A stretch of DNA of 64,000 nucleotides from Capra hircus. Taxonomy: Eukaryota; Chordata; Mammalia; Artiodactyla; Bovidae. The notes beneath the pieces were generated by a model. That model had not been told where the DNA came from. It did no database searches and was given only the letters and a program-made list of their open reading frames with translations. Shown in pieces: positions 34,829 to 45,688 of this stretch (positions within the stretch are counted from its first letter, which is position 1; each line of letters begins with the position of its first letter). The stretch lies in the NCBI RefSeq assembly GCF_001704415.2, contig NC_030836.1, forward strand, positions 22,294,001-22,358,000. Reading direction: 5' to 3'. The position numbers and the translations under genes are program-made.

Positions 34829-35481
34829 GGGGATGGTCTTGATCCCTGTCTCCTGTACAGTGTCACAAACCTCATTCCATAGTTCATCAGACTATCTATC
34901 AGATCTAGGCCCTTAAATCTATTTCTCACTTCCACTGTAGAATCATAAGGGACTTGATTTAGGTCATACCTGAATGGTCTAGCGGTTTTCCCTACTTTCT
35001 TCAATTTAAGTCTGAATTTGGCAAAAAGGAGTTCATGATCTGAGCCACAGTCAGCTCCCGTTCTTGTTTTTGTTGACTGTATAGAGCGTCTCCATCTTTG
35101 GCTGCAAAGAATATAATCAATCTGATTTCGGTGTTGACCATCTGGTGATGTCCATGTGTAGAGTCTTCTGTTGTGTTGTTGGAAGAGAGTGTTTGTGATG
35201 ACCAGTGCATTATCTTGGCAAAGCTCTATTATTCTTTGCCCTGCTTCATTCTGCATTCCAAGGCCAAATTTGCCTGTTACTCCAGGTGTTTCTTGACTTC
35301 CTACTTTTGCATTCCAGTCCCCTATAATGAAAAGGACATCTGTTTTGGGTGTTAGTTCTATAAGGTCTTGTAGGTCTTCACAGAACCATTCAAAATCAGC
35401 TTCTTCAGCGTTACTGGTTGGGGCATAGACTTGGATTACTGTGATACTGAATGGTTTGCCTTGGAAAAGAACAGAGATCAT
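34774..35481 (-). pseudogene. BovB endonuclease, second part
   Basis: This 235-codon frame continues the endonuclease. It keeps the QVYAPTSN strand (residues 17-24), the catalytic-type GDWNAKVG motif with Asp55 and Asn57, the WTSPDGQHRNQIDY block (residues 110-123) and the final SDH triad (Ser147, Asp148, His149). All endonuclease signatures therefore survive, divided between this and the preceding fragment by one stop and one frameshift. After about residue 195 the reading leaves the BovB frame because of an indel near 34890, so the last ~40 residues are not BovB protein. The correct frame resumes in the 34586-34828 linker fragment. Confidence 0.88.
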
Positions 35482-35516
35482 TCTGTTGTTTTTGAGATTG
35501 CATCCAATACTGCATT

Positions 35517-35783
35517 TCAGACTCTTTTGTTGACCATGATGGCTACTCCATTTCTTCTGAGGGATTCCTGCCCACAGTAGTAGATATAATGGTCATCCGT
35601 GTTAAATTCACCCATTTCTGTCCATTTTAGTTCACTGTTTCCTAGAATGTTGACGTTCACTCTTGCCATCTCTTGTTTGACCACTTCCAATTTGCCTTGA
35701 TTCAGGGACCTGACATTCCAGGTTCCTATGCAGTATTGCTCTTTATAGCATTGGACCTTGCTTCTATTTCCAGTCACATCCAC
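35517..35783 (-). pseudogene. BovB endonuclease, first part
   Basis: This 88-codon frame is the start of the apurinic/apyrimidinic-type endonuclease that RTE elements use to nick target DNA. Visible motif residues are Asn23 in GTWNVRS and Glu51 in SELKWT, both expected metal/active-site positions of the family. It ends in TGA at 35517-35519, where related copies have an Arg codon (CGA), the typical result of CpG decay. Just beyond it, near 35506, one base appears to be missing relative to other BovB, which shifts the frame into the next fragment. The initiating ATG of the original ORF may lie further upstream; I use the first Met of the open frame. Confidence 0.85.
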
Positions 35784-35925
35784 AGCTGGGTATTGTTTTG
35801 CTTTGGCTCCATCCCTTCATTCTTTCTGGAGTTATTTCTCCACTGATCTCCAGTAGTGTGTTGGGCACCTACTGACCTGGGGAGGTCCTCTTTCAGTATC
35901 CTATCATTTTGCCTTTTCATACCAT

Positions 35926-35985
35926 TCATGGGGTTCTCAAGGCAAGAATACTGAAGTGGTTTGCCATTCCCTTCTCCAATGGACT
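35926..35985 (-). other. BovB 5'-side module shared with Bov-A SINEs
   Basis: The plus strand here reads TTCTCAAGGCAAGAATACTG and TTTGCCATTCCCTTCTCCAA. This is the same block that forms the second half of every Bov-A monomer in the window. The first half of Bov-A matches the BovB tail at 32935-32998. Confidence 0.8.
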
Positions 35986-36555
35986 ACATTCTGTCAGACC
36001 TCTCCACTATGACCCGCCCGTCTTGGGTTGCCCTGCGGGCATGGCTTAGCTTCGTTGAGTTAGACAAGGCTGTGGTCCTAGTGTGATTAGATTGACTAGT
36101 TTTCCGTGATTATGGTTTCAGTGTGTCTGCCCTCTGATTCCCTCTTGCAACACCTACCATCTTACTTGGGTTTCTCTTACCTTGGGCTTGGGGTATCTCT
36201 TCACGGCTGCTCCAGCAAAATGCAGCCGCTGCTCCTTACCTTGGATGAGGGGTATCTCCTCACTGCCGCCCTTCCTGACCTTCAGCGTGGGATAGCTCCT
36301 CTAGGCCCTCCTATGCCCTCACAGCCACCACTCTTGGACATGGGGTTGCTCCTTCCGGCTGCTGCCCCTGGCCTCGGGTGTGGGGTTGCTCTTCCTGGCC
36401 GCCGCCCCTCACCTGGGACGGGGGGTGGCTCCTCCCGATGCCCCTGGCCTCGGGCAAGGGGTAGCTCCTCTCGGCCGCTGCCCCTGGCCTCCAACATCTG
36501 GTAACTCCTCTTGGCCACTGCCCTTCAGGCATGGGATCCTCCCTGCTTCTGCCCC

Positions 36556-36563
36556 TGACGTCA
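36556..36563. promoter_or_regulatory. CRE-like palindrome TGACGTCA in BovB 5' end
   Basis: A perfect full cAMP-response-element palindrome within about 90 bp of the BovB 5' end. It would bind CREB/ATF-type factors if accessible. Chance occurrence cannot be excluded. Confidence 0.45.
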
Positions 36564-36649
36564 GATGTGGGGTAGCTCCTCTCCGCAGTGCTTAGTGCGC
36601 TGGTCACAGCCGCCTGCACTTAGTGTGCAGGTTGCAGCCGCCCAACTTT

Positions 36650-37903
36650 TATTAACCATTAATTAATGCATTTATTTTATATGAATTAAAAAGATAACAC
36701 CAAATTGATCTATTAAAAGTAAAAATAAGGAGGCAGGGTTGTAAGTCTTTCAAATTCCAACTCTTGCCTCTTTTTCATTTGGTCCTGAGGAATGATTAAT
36801 GTGTCCTAATTTCTATTTTAGCAAGTAGGTTTTCAGCAAGGTTCCCCTGAGGCCTAGCAAGTTCAGAAAGATATAAAAGAAGATGCATCTAGGAAAATGT
36901 TAGGCGCCAAGGAATTAATCTAAATTCCCTTTTCACAGGCATTCTTCACTTTATTCAACAATGTTTGGATACCTAATCTATTCATAAAGTGTTATGATTC
37001 CAGTCTGTTGATTCTTACTGATACTTTCCAAACCAGAAACAAATGAGATCAGGTGTAATTCATTAGGGTGTGTGGTAAAAGTTCCATTTGGTAGGACTTC
37101 CTTAATTCAGATCTGAAGATTTCGACCTTTGCTTTCAGAAGAATATAACTGTTGCTATCACACACACCAAAAAAAGGCTACCTGTGGGGGGTGGGGGGCG
37201 GTGGTCCAGGAACATAAGGAATTAATTTTTTAAGTTGGCAACTCTTTATAAATGGAAGAAAGCAAGCCTCCTCTGCCTACTGATGCTTTCCTATTAAGGT
37301 ATCATTTAGAATCTCTAGACTTCATCATGAAAGGCATCCTTGGTGGGCAGGGTCATTAATCAACACCATTAATATTAAGAATCTGTTTGGATTCTTTTAT
37401 TCCCATAAGAACAATCTTCTTTCAAAATATGAGAAAACAATAAGGATATATATCATCTCATATAACTGGAATACCAGAGGGTGAACTCTGAATTGGTGTT
37501 ATGAGTGAATCAGTAGAATCGCTAAAGACCCTACTTCTTTCTATGTTTTTATTCTTCTGTCTTTGGGAGGTTTTTTCTCTATCTATATAGATAGATGGCT
37601 ATATCATTTGTACAATTACATTCAGAGAAGACAACATCCAGGTTAAGGAACAGGATGGCCTCTTTCTGTGACTCCCTCCTGGGGGTGAGGAGATATTCCT
37701 TAGACTAACTCCCACCTCAGTGATGTTCCTTCATGCTTATTTGGTCACAAATGTGTCCCATGAATATCCTCTCTATAGGTCAATTATTAGCAAGGGTTAA
37801 TGGGGGTTGAGAGTGAATTACAGTGTCCATCAAGTGCTGTATTTCCATTTTTCCCTGAACCAGAATAACACTACTCTATACTCATAGCAAGATGTAGCAA
37901 ATT
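36650..37903. other. Unique non-coding sequence
   Basis: No repeat or gene recognised. G-rich spot at 37185-37206. An 18-bp perfect palindrome TCTATCTATATAGATAGA lies at 37578-37595. Confidence 0.5.
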
Positions 37904-37963
37904 AAAGAAGGACCAGTCTTAGCAAAGAAGGACCAGTCTTAGCAAAGAAGGACCAGTCTTAGC
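37904..37963 (+). repeat. Tandem repeat, 3 x 20 bp, perfect
   Basis: AAAGAAGGACCAGTCTTAGC is repeated three times with no mismatch (37904, 37924, 37944). Confidence 0.97.
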
Positions 37964-38266
37964 CTAGAACTAAATGTAGATAAAATAAGGTATCAGGTTA
38001 TGGGTTAGACTCACAATAATGTAATGTCTTCAAAAGGTTGGTAGAGTCTACACGGTGAAACTGACAAATTCACCTGGTCCATGGACAATGACTTCCTGAA
38101 GAATGTCCCTTAGTTTGCAGCTTCATGTAAGGCCATTTTGATATACTAGAGTATGTGAAGCTTTTAATCTCTTACTTTCTTTCCAGTGAGGGATTGACCT
38201 CTGTCAAATCACTAGATCTATGGAGAAGAGAAGCAGTATGAAAAGTGCCTTTACTTTGATTTTATC

Positions 38267-38303
<37 letters not shown>

Positions 38304-39790
38304 AGCCTGACTCATTTAGAGGAGAGTATCCTTAGTTCAGCTGTAGAACAAGAAGAAATGTCTTTAATCAAGCTAATACAAACATAAGCTCCTTTTGATT
38401 CCAACAGGTAGAGATATTTAATAATTAGTCTCCCAAACTTACCTACCCACAAACACACAGTGATTTTTATAACTGAAGCCACACATACTCTCTACTCAAG
38501 CATGGATTGAATTGGAAACTGAGGCTAAGAATGATGGTGATTGTTGTGTACAGATGTGGAGGAAAATACCATTGGGAAAAATAACATCCCAGTTAGGAGG
38601 GTTGACACTTCATATAACAAACCAACTATATGTTGCATAATGTTGGCCACATAAATAAATATTTTCACGATCCATCTGGATGCCCACAGCACATCACTGA
38701 ATCATATGAAACTAATTCATCTAATGACAAGTACTTTTAACTCCTTAACAACTTAGTTAATCATAGCCTGGAATTATCATCTCTATTCTGAATTCAACTT
38801 TAGGCTTTTAAAGTTGTATTACTTTGGAGTGAACGTATTCTTTTATCTCAGTTTAAATGGATCAAGTTTATATGTAGTAGTCCTTACTTTTGAGAATGTT
38901 TTTATCCTAAATAAAACTTAAGAGGAATGTAAGAGAATTTAAGGTGAGACTATCCAGCAAATTATCTAATCTCTTCTAGAAATATAGAACGTGTTGATTG
39001 ATATGAATGGGATATAAATGCGCAAAATACTACAAAGTGGGATGTAATAATTTTATCGTTATTAATAGTATTTGACTCTCAAATCGATGTCTTCAGCACT
39101 GGGAAATACATTCTTCCCTCTTTTTAATCTTCAGAATCTTCTTTCACACCCCTTAATTACTAATCACATATTTTTCAATTTATCAAAAGTACCCAGTACA
39201 GTGGGAGAAAGATAATAAGACAGAACTCTACTCTTGAATTGTTCAGTTCTGTCAAGATGAATAAAATTTTATACCATTTCAGAGTTACATGGGAATAAGG
39301 GGGGATTAATAACAGTGAGAGCCTTGTACACAACAGTGAGGAGAAGCTTGTTGTTTCTGTCTTTGTTTGTGATATTCCAATGGAAATCCTTAAGAAAATC
39401 AAGTTTTCCTTCTTATAACAAAACCCGAATTCAGACCCTGGGTCTTTGGTGTAGCTAGTTATACAGTTTTATTAATCTAAAAAGAATAAAGCTGACTATA
39501 TAATTTCTTTGAATAATTTCTTTTTCAAAGAGGAAATATGAACAAAATGGGGCTTCTCTTATAGGATATAAGGACTGAGGACTACAATATGAATAGCAAA
39601 GAGGAATATGGTGGGAGATTATAGTGTGTTTTCAGAAAACTAAATCTTAGTGTAAACTTCTGAGGAGACATGGTTGATAGTGCAGGGAGGAGATAAGAAA
39701 CTGCTTGATGAATCTAGTGAGTTTTTACTGCTATACTGTAACATTAATTTGCAGAAGGTTACATTTTGATTCTAAGAGGCTACTTTGATT
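37964..39790. other. Unique non-coding sequence with (GT)n
   Basis: A GT repeat of about 14 units lies at 38270-38300. No repeat family or gene is recognised otherwise; open frames are short. Confidence 0.55.
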
Positions 39791-39799
39791 TCCACATAG

Positions 39800-40211
39800 A
39801 TGTCACATGAAAGGTTAATAGGGTAGCAGAGATGTGCCTGCAAACGGGTCTCTCTGCTCAGGCTGAACGTCCTTGCAAATGAGGCGTTCTGCCAAAGAGT
39901 CTGGACACAGCCTTGAGTTTAATGGTCCCTTGCAAACAAGGGAGCATTCCCTTCTTGTGATAAGAAGGAAAAGAGGGCTTTGGACAGACTCTGCAGTAGA
40001 CAGGGATTTCACTCCCCTTTGCTGTACGATAACATGTATGCACCTGCGCTGTACTGAAAAGGCTTATTCATGCAGTCTGGAATTCTGCCTAGGGGGCTTT
40101 ATAAAAATAAACCGCAATTAGTTTTGCACAGTTCTGTTCCTCCGGCTGGAGTGTGTATTGTCTGTCTCTTGTGTGTCTCGTGTTTTGTCTTTGTGTCATT
40201 TCGCTCTCAAC
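39800..40211 (+). mobile_element. Candidate solo LTR (ERV-like)
   Basis: The segment has LTR-like layout: TG start (TGTCACATG, about 39801), GC-richer U3-like part, a TTTATAAAAATAAA block at 40099-40112 that could serve as TATA and/or polyadenylation signal, a GT/T-rich R-U5-like part, and a CA end near 40211. No clear TSD and no internal viral sequence is present. The call rests on layout only. Confidence 0.4.
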
Positions 40212-40565
40212 AGTCATAGTCATTTCAAATTGAGCATGCCCCAAATTTAACTCTCAACTTACTCTACCTTCAAAGTGGCTTCTCTCCTAAATTTCACTTG
40301 AAGAAATGGCATAGTTGCTACAGCCAGAACCCCAGAGTTGCTTTTCTTTGTCTACTTTCCTCATACCTGACTTCCAATTCATTAAAAAGTCTTGTAGTTT
40401 TTCATCTTTAAAATATGTTTTGGATCTGATTGCTACTCACCACTTCCATGCCTAACACATGAAATCAAATCTGCCAGCTTCTCTCATTTGGATTATTATG
40501 ATCCCCAAATCTCGCCCCTATTCCTACACTTATTTCCTAGAGTAAATTCCCCAAATAACATTTAA
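40212..40565. other. Unique non-coding sequence
   Basis: Nothing recognised. Confidence 0.5.
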
Positions 40566-40995
40566 GGTATTTTTTTAAATTGAAATATAGTTGTTGTGTA
40601 ATATTATGTTAGTTTCAGGTATACAACATAGTGATTCAACATTCAAACACATCACGAAATGATCACCATGATAAGTCTAGTAACCATCTGCCCTCATAAA
40701 AAGTTATAATATTATTGAACATATTCCTATGCTGTAATTACATCCTTGTGGTTGGTTTATTTTATAACTGGGAATTTGTGTCTCTTTATTCCCTTCACCT
40801 ATCTGGCTCATCCCTCACTCCTCTCTTCACTCTGGGAACAACAAATTTGCTTTCTGTATCTGTGAGTATGTTTTAATTTTGTTTTTCTTATGTAATTGGT
40901 TTACATTCCATATGTGTTTTCCTCTGTGTGACTTATTTCACTAAGCATAATGCTCTTTAGACCCATGTTGTTAGAAATGGATTTTGATATTGATC
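40566..40995 (-). mobile_element. Old L1 (L1MA-type) 3' UTR
   Basis: TTGAAATATAGTTGTTGTGT, TTAGTTTCAGGTATACAACA and GTGATTCAACATT, then CTCTGTGTGACTTATTTCAC, are the classic reversed L1 3' UTR/ORF2 end of old mammalian L1. Confidence 0.8.
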
Positions 40996-41256
40996 AGAAC
41001 CAAAATATAATGGAATGATTTGACAATTATTCAAGGTTCTTAGAGGATCCTGTATCACCTGTCTCTCTCTCATCTCTATAAAGCTGTTCACAACTATCTT
41101 CCCTCATTTGTTCTCTTTCAGCAGCATCAGTTTTCTTGATACACCCTAAATCCAGAAGCTCATTCCTAGCCCAGAGTCTTCTCTTTGTCTGGAAAATTCT
41201 CTGCTTCTTTTTATTTATTCAAATCTCTATTTTCACTTGATAAGAAACTATATGTT

Positions 41257-41700
41257 CAGTTCAGTTCAGTCACTCAGTCATGTCCGACTCTTTGTGTCCC
41301 CATGAATCACAGCACGCCAGGCCTCCCTGTCCATCACCAACTCCCGGAGTTCATTCAAACTCACGTCCACTGAGTCGGTGATGCCATCAAGCCATCTCAT
41401 TCTCTGTCATCCCCTTTTCCTCCTGCCCCTAATCCCTCCCAGCATCAGAGTCTTTTCCAATGAGTCAACTCTTTGCATGAGGTGGCCAAAGTATTGGAGT
41501 TTCAGCTTTAGCATCAGTCCTTTCAATGAACACCCAGGACTGATCTCCTTCAGAATGGACTGATTGGATCTCCTTGCAGTCCAAGGGACTCTCAAGAGTC
41601 TTCTCCAACACCACAGTTCAAAAGCATCAATTCTTCAGCGCTCAGCTTTCTTCACAGTCCAACTCTTCAATCCATACGTGACCACTGGAAAAACCATAGC
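41257..41700 (-). mobile_element. BovB LINE 3' end, 444 bp, clean TSD
   Basis: Reversed BovB from the TTCAG tail to within the carboxyl coding region. Perfect 9-bp TSD CTATATGTT at 41248-41256 and 41701-41709. Confidence 0.95.
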
Positions 41701-42587
41701 CTATATGTTAAGTAGTCATTTAATACAACAATAATCAATAATGTCAAAAACTTGTGCCTCTGGCTAAAATAGTGTAACAGGGCCTATATTTATCCTTGTT
41801 CTTGAAAAAACCTTTAAAAATGGACAGAATATACGAAAACTAGCTCTTGAATTACTGGACATCAGGTAGCAGAGGACAATAATCATTGAGATATAGGAAA
41901 ATTGAAGAAAACCCTATGATTCCCATAGATCAATGTCTGGAGGTAATTTACAGGTTGCAGGGCAGAGAGGGTTAACATAGGCAAAGTCCATTGTATACAG
42001 TGAGCTAAGAAGATTAAGCTAGGAATCTTTCAAAGCCAAAGTGGCAAAAGTTCATAGGACATAGTGTCAGCGAAGGGAGAATTCCAGAGATCTCTATAGA
42101 GTCCTACTCAAATAATCAGTTAAACACTGATCAAGACATGTTTAAAGAAACTGCTCATGGTCAGAGAACAAGATTAGAAGGAACAAAATGCCCAGATCTT
42201 ATAATAAGTTGGGTATAGAGTATGTTTACAACAAACAGAGTTGAAAACTTCATAGTTCATAGAACACTGGACTAGTAAAAAGGGTCTTGCTCAGTATTTG
42301 GAAACATTAGCCATGAACTAAATGTTGGTCTGATCCCTCTTAATAGATGCTAAAAGTAAAATTCAGAAACATCAAAAAATTCCATAAGTTATCAAGTAAC
42401 TTAATCACATATCAAAAGAAATCTTAAGAAGATTTTTGAAATATCAAAATACCCAGCATCCAAACAGATAACATTCACAGTACTTTGCATCCAATAAAAG
42501 AAAAAATTACTAAATACACCAAGAAGAAGGAAATTATGGTTCATAAGAAGAAGTATAAGTAGAAATGGATCTAGAAATGATACAGCT

Positions 42588-42766
42588 AATGCAACCCCAT
42601 GGACAGTAGCCTACCAGGCTCCTGCCTCCATGGGATTCTCCAGGCAAGAGTACTGGAGTGGGTTGCCATTTCCTTCTCCAGGGGATCTTCCCAACCCAGG
42701 GATCGAACCCAGGTCTCCTGACTTCCAGGAAGACTCTTTAACCTCTGAGCCACCAGGGAAGCCCCA
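42588..42766 (-). mobile_element. Bov-tA SINE, partial body
   Basis: GCAACCCCATGGACAGTAGC to GAGCCACCAGGGAAGCCCC. The B-box complement GGATCGAACCCAGG is well kept. Confidence 0.9.
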
Positions 42767-42794
42767 ATATTAAAAGTTAGATAAAGTGAAAAAG

Positions 42795-42990
42795 TAAGTG
42801 TTAGTTGCTCAGCCATTTCTGACTCTTTGAAACCCCATGAACTGTAGCCCACCACGCGCTTCTATCCATGGAATTCTTCAAGCAAAAATGCTGGAGTGGT
42901 AGCCATTCCCTTCTCCAGTGGATCTTCCTGACCCAGGGACAGAACCTGCATTGCAGGCAAATTCTTTACCATCTGAACCACCAGCAAACT
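42795..42990 (-). mobile_element. Bov-tA SINE
   Basis: Second reversed Bov-tA 30 bp after the first. Diverged head (GAACCACCAGC end). Confidence 0.85.
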
Positions 42991-43484
42991 ACATTACATA
43001 TGTCCTGAAGCTAGAGAAATGGTTGAACATGACATGTTCAGAAACAGAGAAGAGATAACAATAAAACAAATGAAATTTCTCAAGATGAAAAGTACAATAT
43101 CTGAGATGAAAAATTATACTGAATTGGATTAGTGGTAGATTAGATATTGCAGAGGTTAAAAAAAATCAGTATATTTGAATACTTAGCAAAGAATATTTCC
43201 AAAATAAAACTCACAGAGGATGAAGAATGAGATTAAAAAAAAAAAAAAGAGTATCAGTAAGTTGTGGAACAACTTAAAGCAGTTTAATAAACCTTTAACT
43301 GGAGTCTCTGAAGGAGAAGTTTGGGAGTCAGGGATATTTAAAAAATATATATATGAAGGACTGGTTGAAAAATAGCAATTTTTAAAAAAGGTATAAAATT
43401 GTAGTTCCAAGAGGCTAAATAAATTCTAAACAATAAAAATGAAACTAGCTATACCAAAGTGTATCATAATCATATTTCTTAGAA

Positions 43485-43670
43485 CTATGCTTAGTTGTGT
43501 CTGACTCTTTGTGACCCTTTGGACTATAGCCTGTCAAGCTCCAATGTCCTTGGATTGTTTGAGGCAAGAATGTTGGAGGGGGTTGCCATTTCCTAGTTCC
43601 AAGGATCTTCCTGACCCAGGGATTGAACTGCATCTTCTGTGTCTCCTGCATTGCAGGCGGATTCTTTAAA
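43485..43670 (-). mobile_element. Bov-tA SINE, truncated head
   Basis: CTTAGTTGTGTCTGACTCTT to CTGCATTGCAGGCGGATTCT; the outer tRNA-like end is missing. Confidence 0.85.
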
Positions 43671-44011
43671 TGGTGGAACTAAAGGTGAAGATAAAATCCT
43701 GAAAGCAGCCATGGAACAAAAAAGAAACATTATGTATAAAGGAAAAAAGGTAAGGAACATGGAAGATTTTTAAACTGGAAACAATGCAAGTGAGGAGCCA
43801 GCTGACCAGCTTATTTAAATCAGGAACTAGACAAGGAAATCTGCTTTCAACACTTCTATTTAGCATACAGTGGGGATTCTAGTGTAGTCAAGAAAGAAAA
43901 AAAAAAAGGCATTTGAATATGAAGGAAGAAGTAAAACTGTTTTTATTTGTAGGTGACATGATTTTTACAGAGAAAATGTGGCTTAATGTGCAAAAGAGTT
44001 GTTGTGGTGAT

Positions 44012-44213
44012 GGTGTTGCCAAGTACTGTCCGACCCTTTTATGATCCCATGGACTATAGCCCACCAGGCTCTTCTCTCCATGGGATTTCCCAGGCAAGAA
44101 TACTGGAGAGGGTTGCCATTTCCTTCTCCAGGGGATCTTCCTGACCCAGGGATAGAATGTGTATCTCCTGCATTGGCAGGTGGGTTCTTTAACACTGAGC
44201 CACCAGGATAGCC
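44012..44213 (-). mobile_element. Bov-tA SINE
   Basis: Complete reversed Bov-tA ending GAGCCACCAGGATAGCC, inside the old L1M. Confidence 0.9.
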
Positions 44214-44302
44214 AGTAAAAGAGCTACTAGGAAAATAAATGACTTTTAGCAAGGTTGAAGGACACAAGATGGCTATGTAAATATTAAAAATATATATATT
44301 AG

Positions 44303-44508
44303 AGGCTTCCCTGGTGGCTCAGACTGTAAAGAATCCACCTGAAATGAAGGAGACCTGGGTTCGATCCCTGGATCAGGAAGATCCCATGGAGAAGGGAATG
44401 GCAACCCATTGCAGTATTCCTTCCTGGGAAATCCCATGGACAGTGGAGCCTGGTGGGCTACAGTCCATGGGGAGTCATGAAGAGTCGGATATGACTGAGT
44501 GACTAACA
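44303..44508 (+). mobile_element. Bov-tA SINE with intact B box
   Basis: GGCTTCCCTGGTGGCTCAG head, perfect B box GGTTCGATCC at 44358-44367, body and GAGTGACTAACA end. The A/B boxes are those of the tRNA-Glu ancestor and would recruit TFIIIC. TATTAGA before and TACTAGA after may be the TSD. Confidence 0.93.
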
Positions 44509-44575
44509 CATACTAGAAAAGAATATTTAGAAGGTGCAATTTTAAAATGTCATATAGTATATATTTATATATTTG

Positions 44576-44753
44576 TAACAATTTGGTGCTAATAATTTAT
44601 AAAACAACAATTGGAAATACTTAGGATAAATCTGTCAAAGGATGTATAGGACCTATACACTGAAAGAACTTGGAGAAATTAAATTACTTAAAGAATGTTG
44701 GCATACCTTAGAGACAGTTTAGTTCCAGACCAGCAAAATAAACTAGCTACATG
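44576..44753 (+). repeat. Local duplication, copy A
   Basis: GTGCTAATAATTTATAA to the Tigger-like TCCAGACCAGCAAAATAA. The same sequence, with substitutions and small indels, is at 45055-45253. Confidence 0.85.
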
Positions 44754-45043
44754 AATTCTTTGCTTTGTGACCCCATGGACTATACAGTCAATGGAATTCT
44801 CCTGGCCAGAATTCTGGAGTAGGTAGCCTTTCCCTTCTCCAGGGGATCTTCCCAACCGAGGGATTGAACCCAGGTCTCCCACATTGCAGGCAGATTCTTT
44901 ACCAGCTGAACCACAAGGGAAGCCCAAGAATACTGGAGTGGGTAGACTATCCATTCTCCAGTGGATCTTCCTGACCCAGGAATCCAACCAGGATCTCCTG
45001 CATTGCAGGTGGGTTCTTTACCAACTGAACTATCAGGGAAGTC
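44752..45043 (-). mobile_element. Bov-tA SINE plus duplicated Bov-tA half
   Basis: A near-complete reversed Bov-tA (44752-44924, ending AAGGGAAGCCC) is followed at once by a second body-plus-head fragment (44926-45043, ending CAGGGAAGTCC). It lies between the two copies of the local duplication. Confidence 0.85.
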
Positions 45044-45054
45044 CAGTAATTTTT

Positions 45055-45253
45055 TTAGTGCTAATAACTTATAACACCAAGAATTGGAAATACTTAGGAA
45101 AACTCTAGGAAAACTCTATTAAAGGATGTATAGGACCTATATATTGAAAAGTGAAAAAACTTGGAGAAAGAAATTAAATTACTTAAAGAATATTGGCATA
45201 CCTCAGAGATAACTCAGTTCCAGACCACCAAAATAAATTAGCCACATGCATTT
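45055..45253 (+). repeat. Local duplication, copy B
   Basis: Matches copy A in order (GTGCTAATAACTTATAA, AAAGGATGTATAGGACCTAT, TTACTTAAAGAATATTGGCA) and then continues into the rest of the Tigger1 remnant. Confidence 0.85.
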
Positions 45254-45480
45254 TTTGGTTTTCCAATGCATATAAAAGTTATGTGTGTACTCTATTATAG
45301 TCTATTAAGTATGCAATAGCATTGTTTTAAAAAATTATGTACCTTAATTTTTAAAAAATTATTAAAAAATGCTAAGCATCATCTGATAATGCAGGGTTTC
45401 AACAAATCTTGAATTTTTAAAAATATAATGCTTATGAAGCACAAAATAGTGAAGTACAATAAAACAAGTTTTGCCTGTAG
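45193..45480 (+). mobile_element. Tigger1-type mariner remnant
   Basis: Starts GGCATACCTCAGAGATAAC and ends TACAATAAAACAAGTTTTGC, the terminal regions of Tigger1. The transposase part is deleted. The first ~60 bp are also present in duplication copy A. Confidence 0.8.
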
Positions 45481-45688
45481 ATAAACATTGTTCATTGGCA
45501 AGAAGACTGCATTTTAATATGCCAAATTCCCTTGATTTATCTATTGATTCAAAGCAATCCAAGTAAAAATATGAGCAAGTTCTTCTGTAGAAATTGAAGA
45601 TGATTCTAAAGTTCAAATGGAAATGCATAAGATATAGAATATACAAAACAACTTTGAAAGAGAAGAACAGACTTTAAGAGATTACTCT

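Larger units (their letters stand above)
32921..36645 (-). mobile_element. Nearly full-length BovB (RTE) LINE
   Basis: About 3.7 kb on the minus strand. From the element's 5' end: a GC-rich 5' region (about 35800-36645), an endonuclease region (34774-35783), a linker (34586-34828), a reverse transcriptase region (33650-34451), a carboxyl region (32986-33438) and the TTCAG tail (32921-32960). BovB normally has one long ORF; here stops and indels cut it into at least five pieces, so it is dead. It is the only copy in the window with the 5' region. The TSD is not certain (ACTTTT on both sides at best). Confidence 0.93.
35784..36645 (-). promoter_or_regulatory. BovB 5' region, GC- and CpG-rich, candidate promoter
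   Basis: Upstream of the BovB ORF, 36170-36645 is made of imperfect repeats of a unit about 35-40 bp long (GGGGTAGCTCCTCTCGGCCG-like), much richer in GC and CpG than anything else here. RTE elements must carry their own promoter. This location fits, but promoter activity is inferred, not shown. Confidence 0.5.

Noticed and set aside
36106..36619. Pro/Gly/Arg-rich open frames of 70-132 codons on both strands
   Set aside because: They lie in the GC-rich, repeated 5' region of BovB, where stop codons are rare by composition.
36170..36645. CpG island promoter of a host gene
   Set aside because: The block is within the boundaries of the BovB element and there is no downstream host gene in either direction.
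37904..37963. Start of a larger satellite array
   Set aside because: Only three units are present and the flanks are unique.
44303..44508. tRNA gene suggested by an A/B box pair
   Set aside because: The B box is that of the tRNA-Glu-like head of a Bov-tA SINE. The sequence does not fold into a tRNA, and the rest is Bov-A. The same applies to the other Bov-tA copies.
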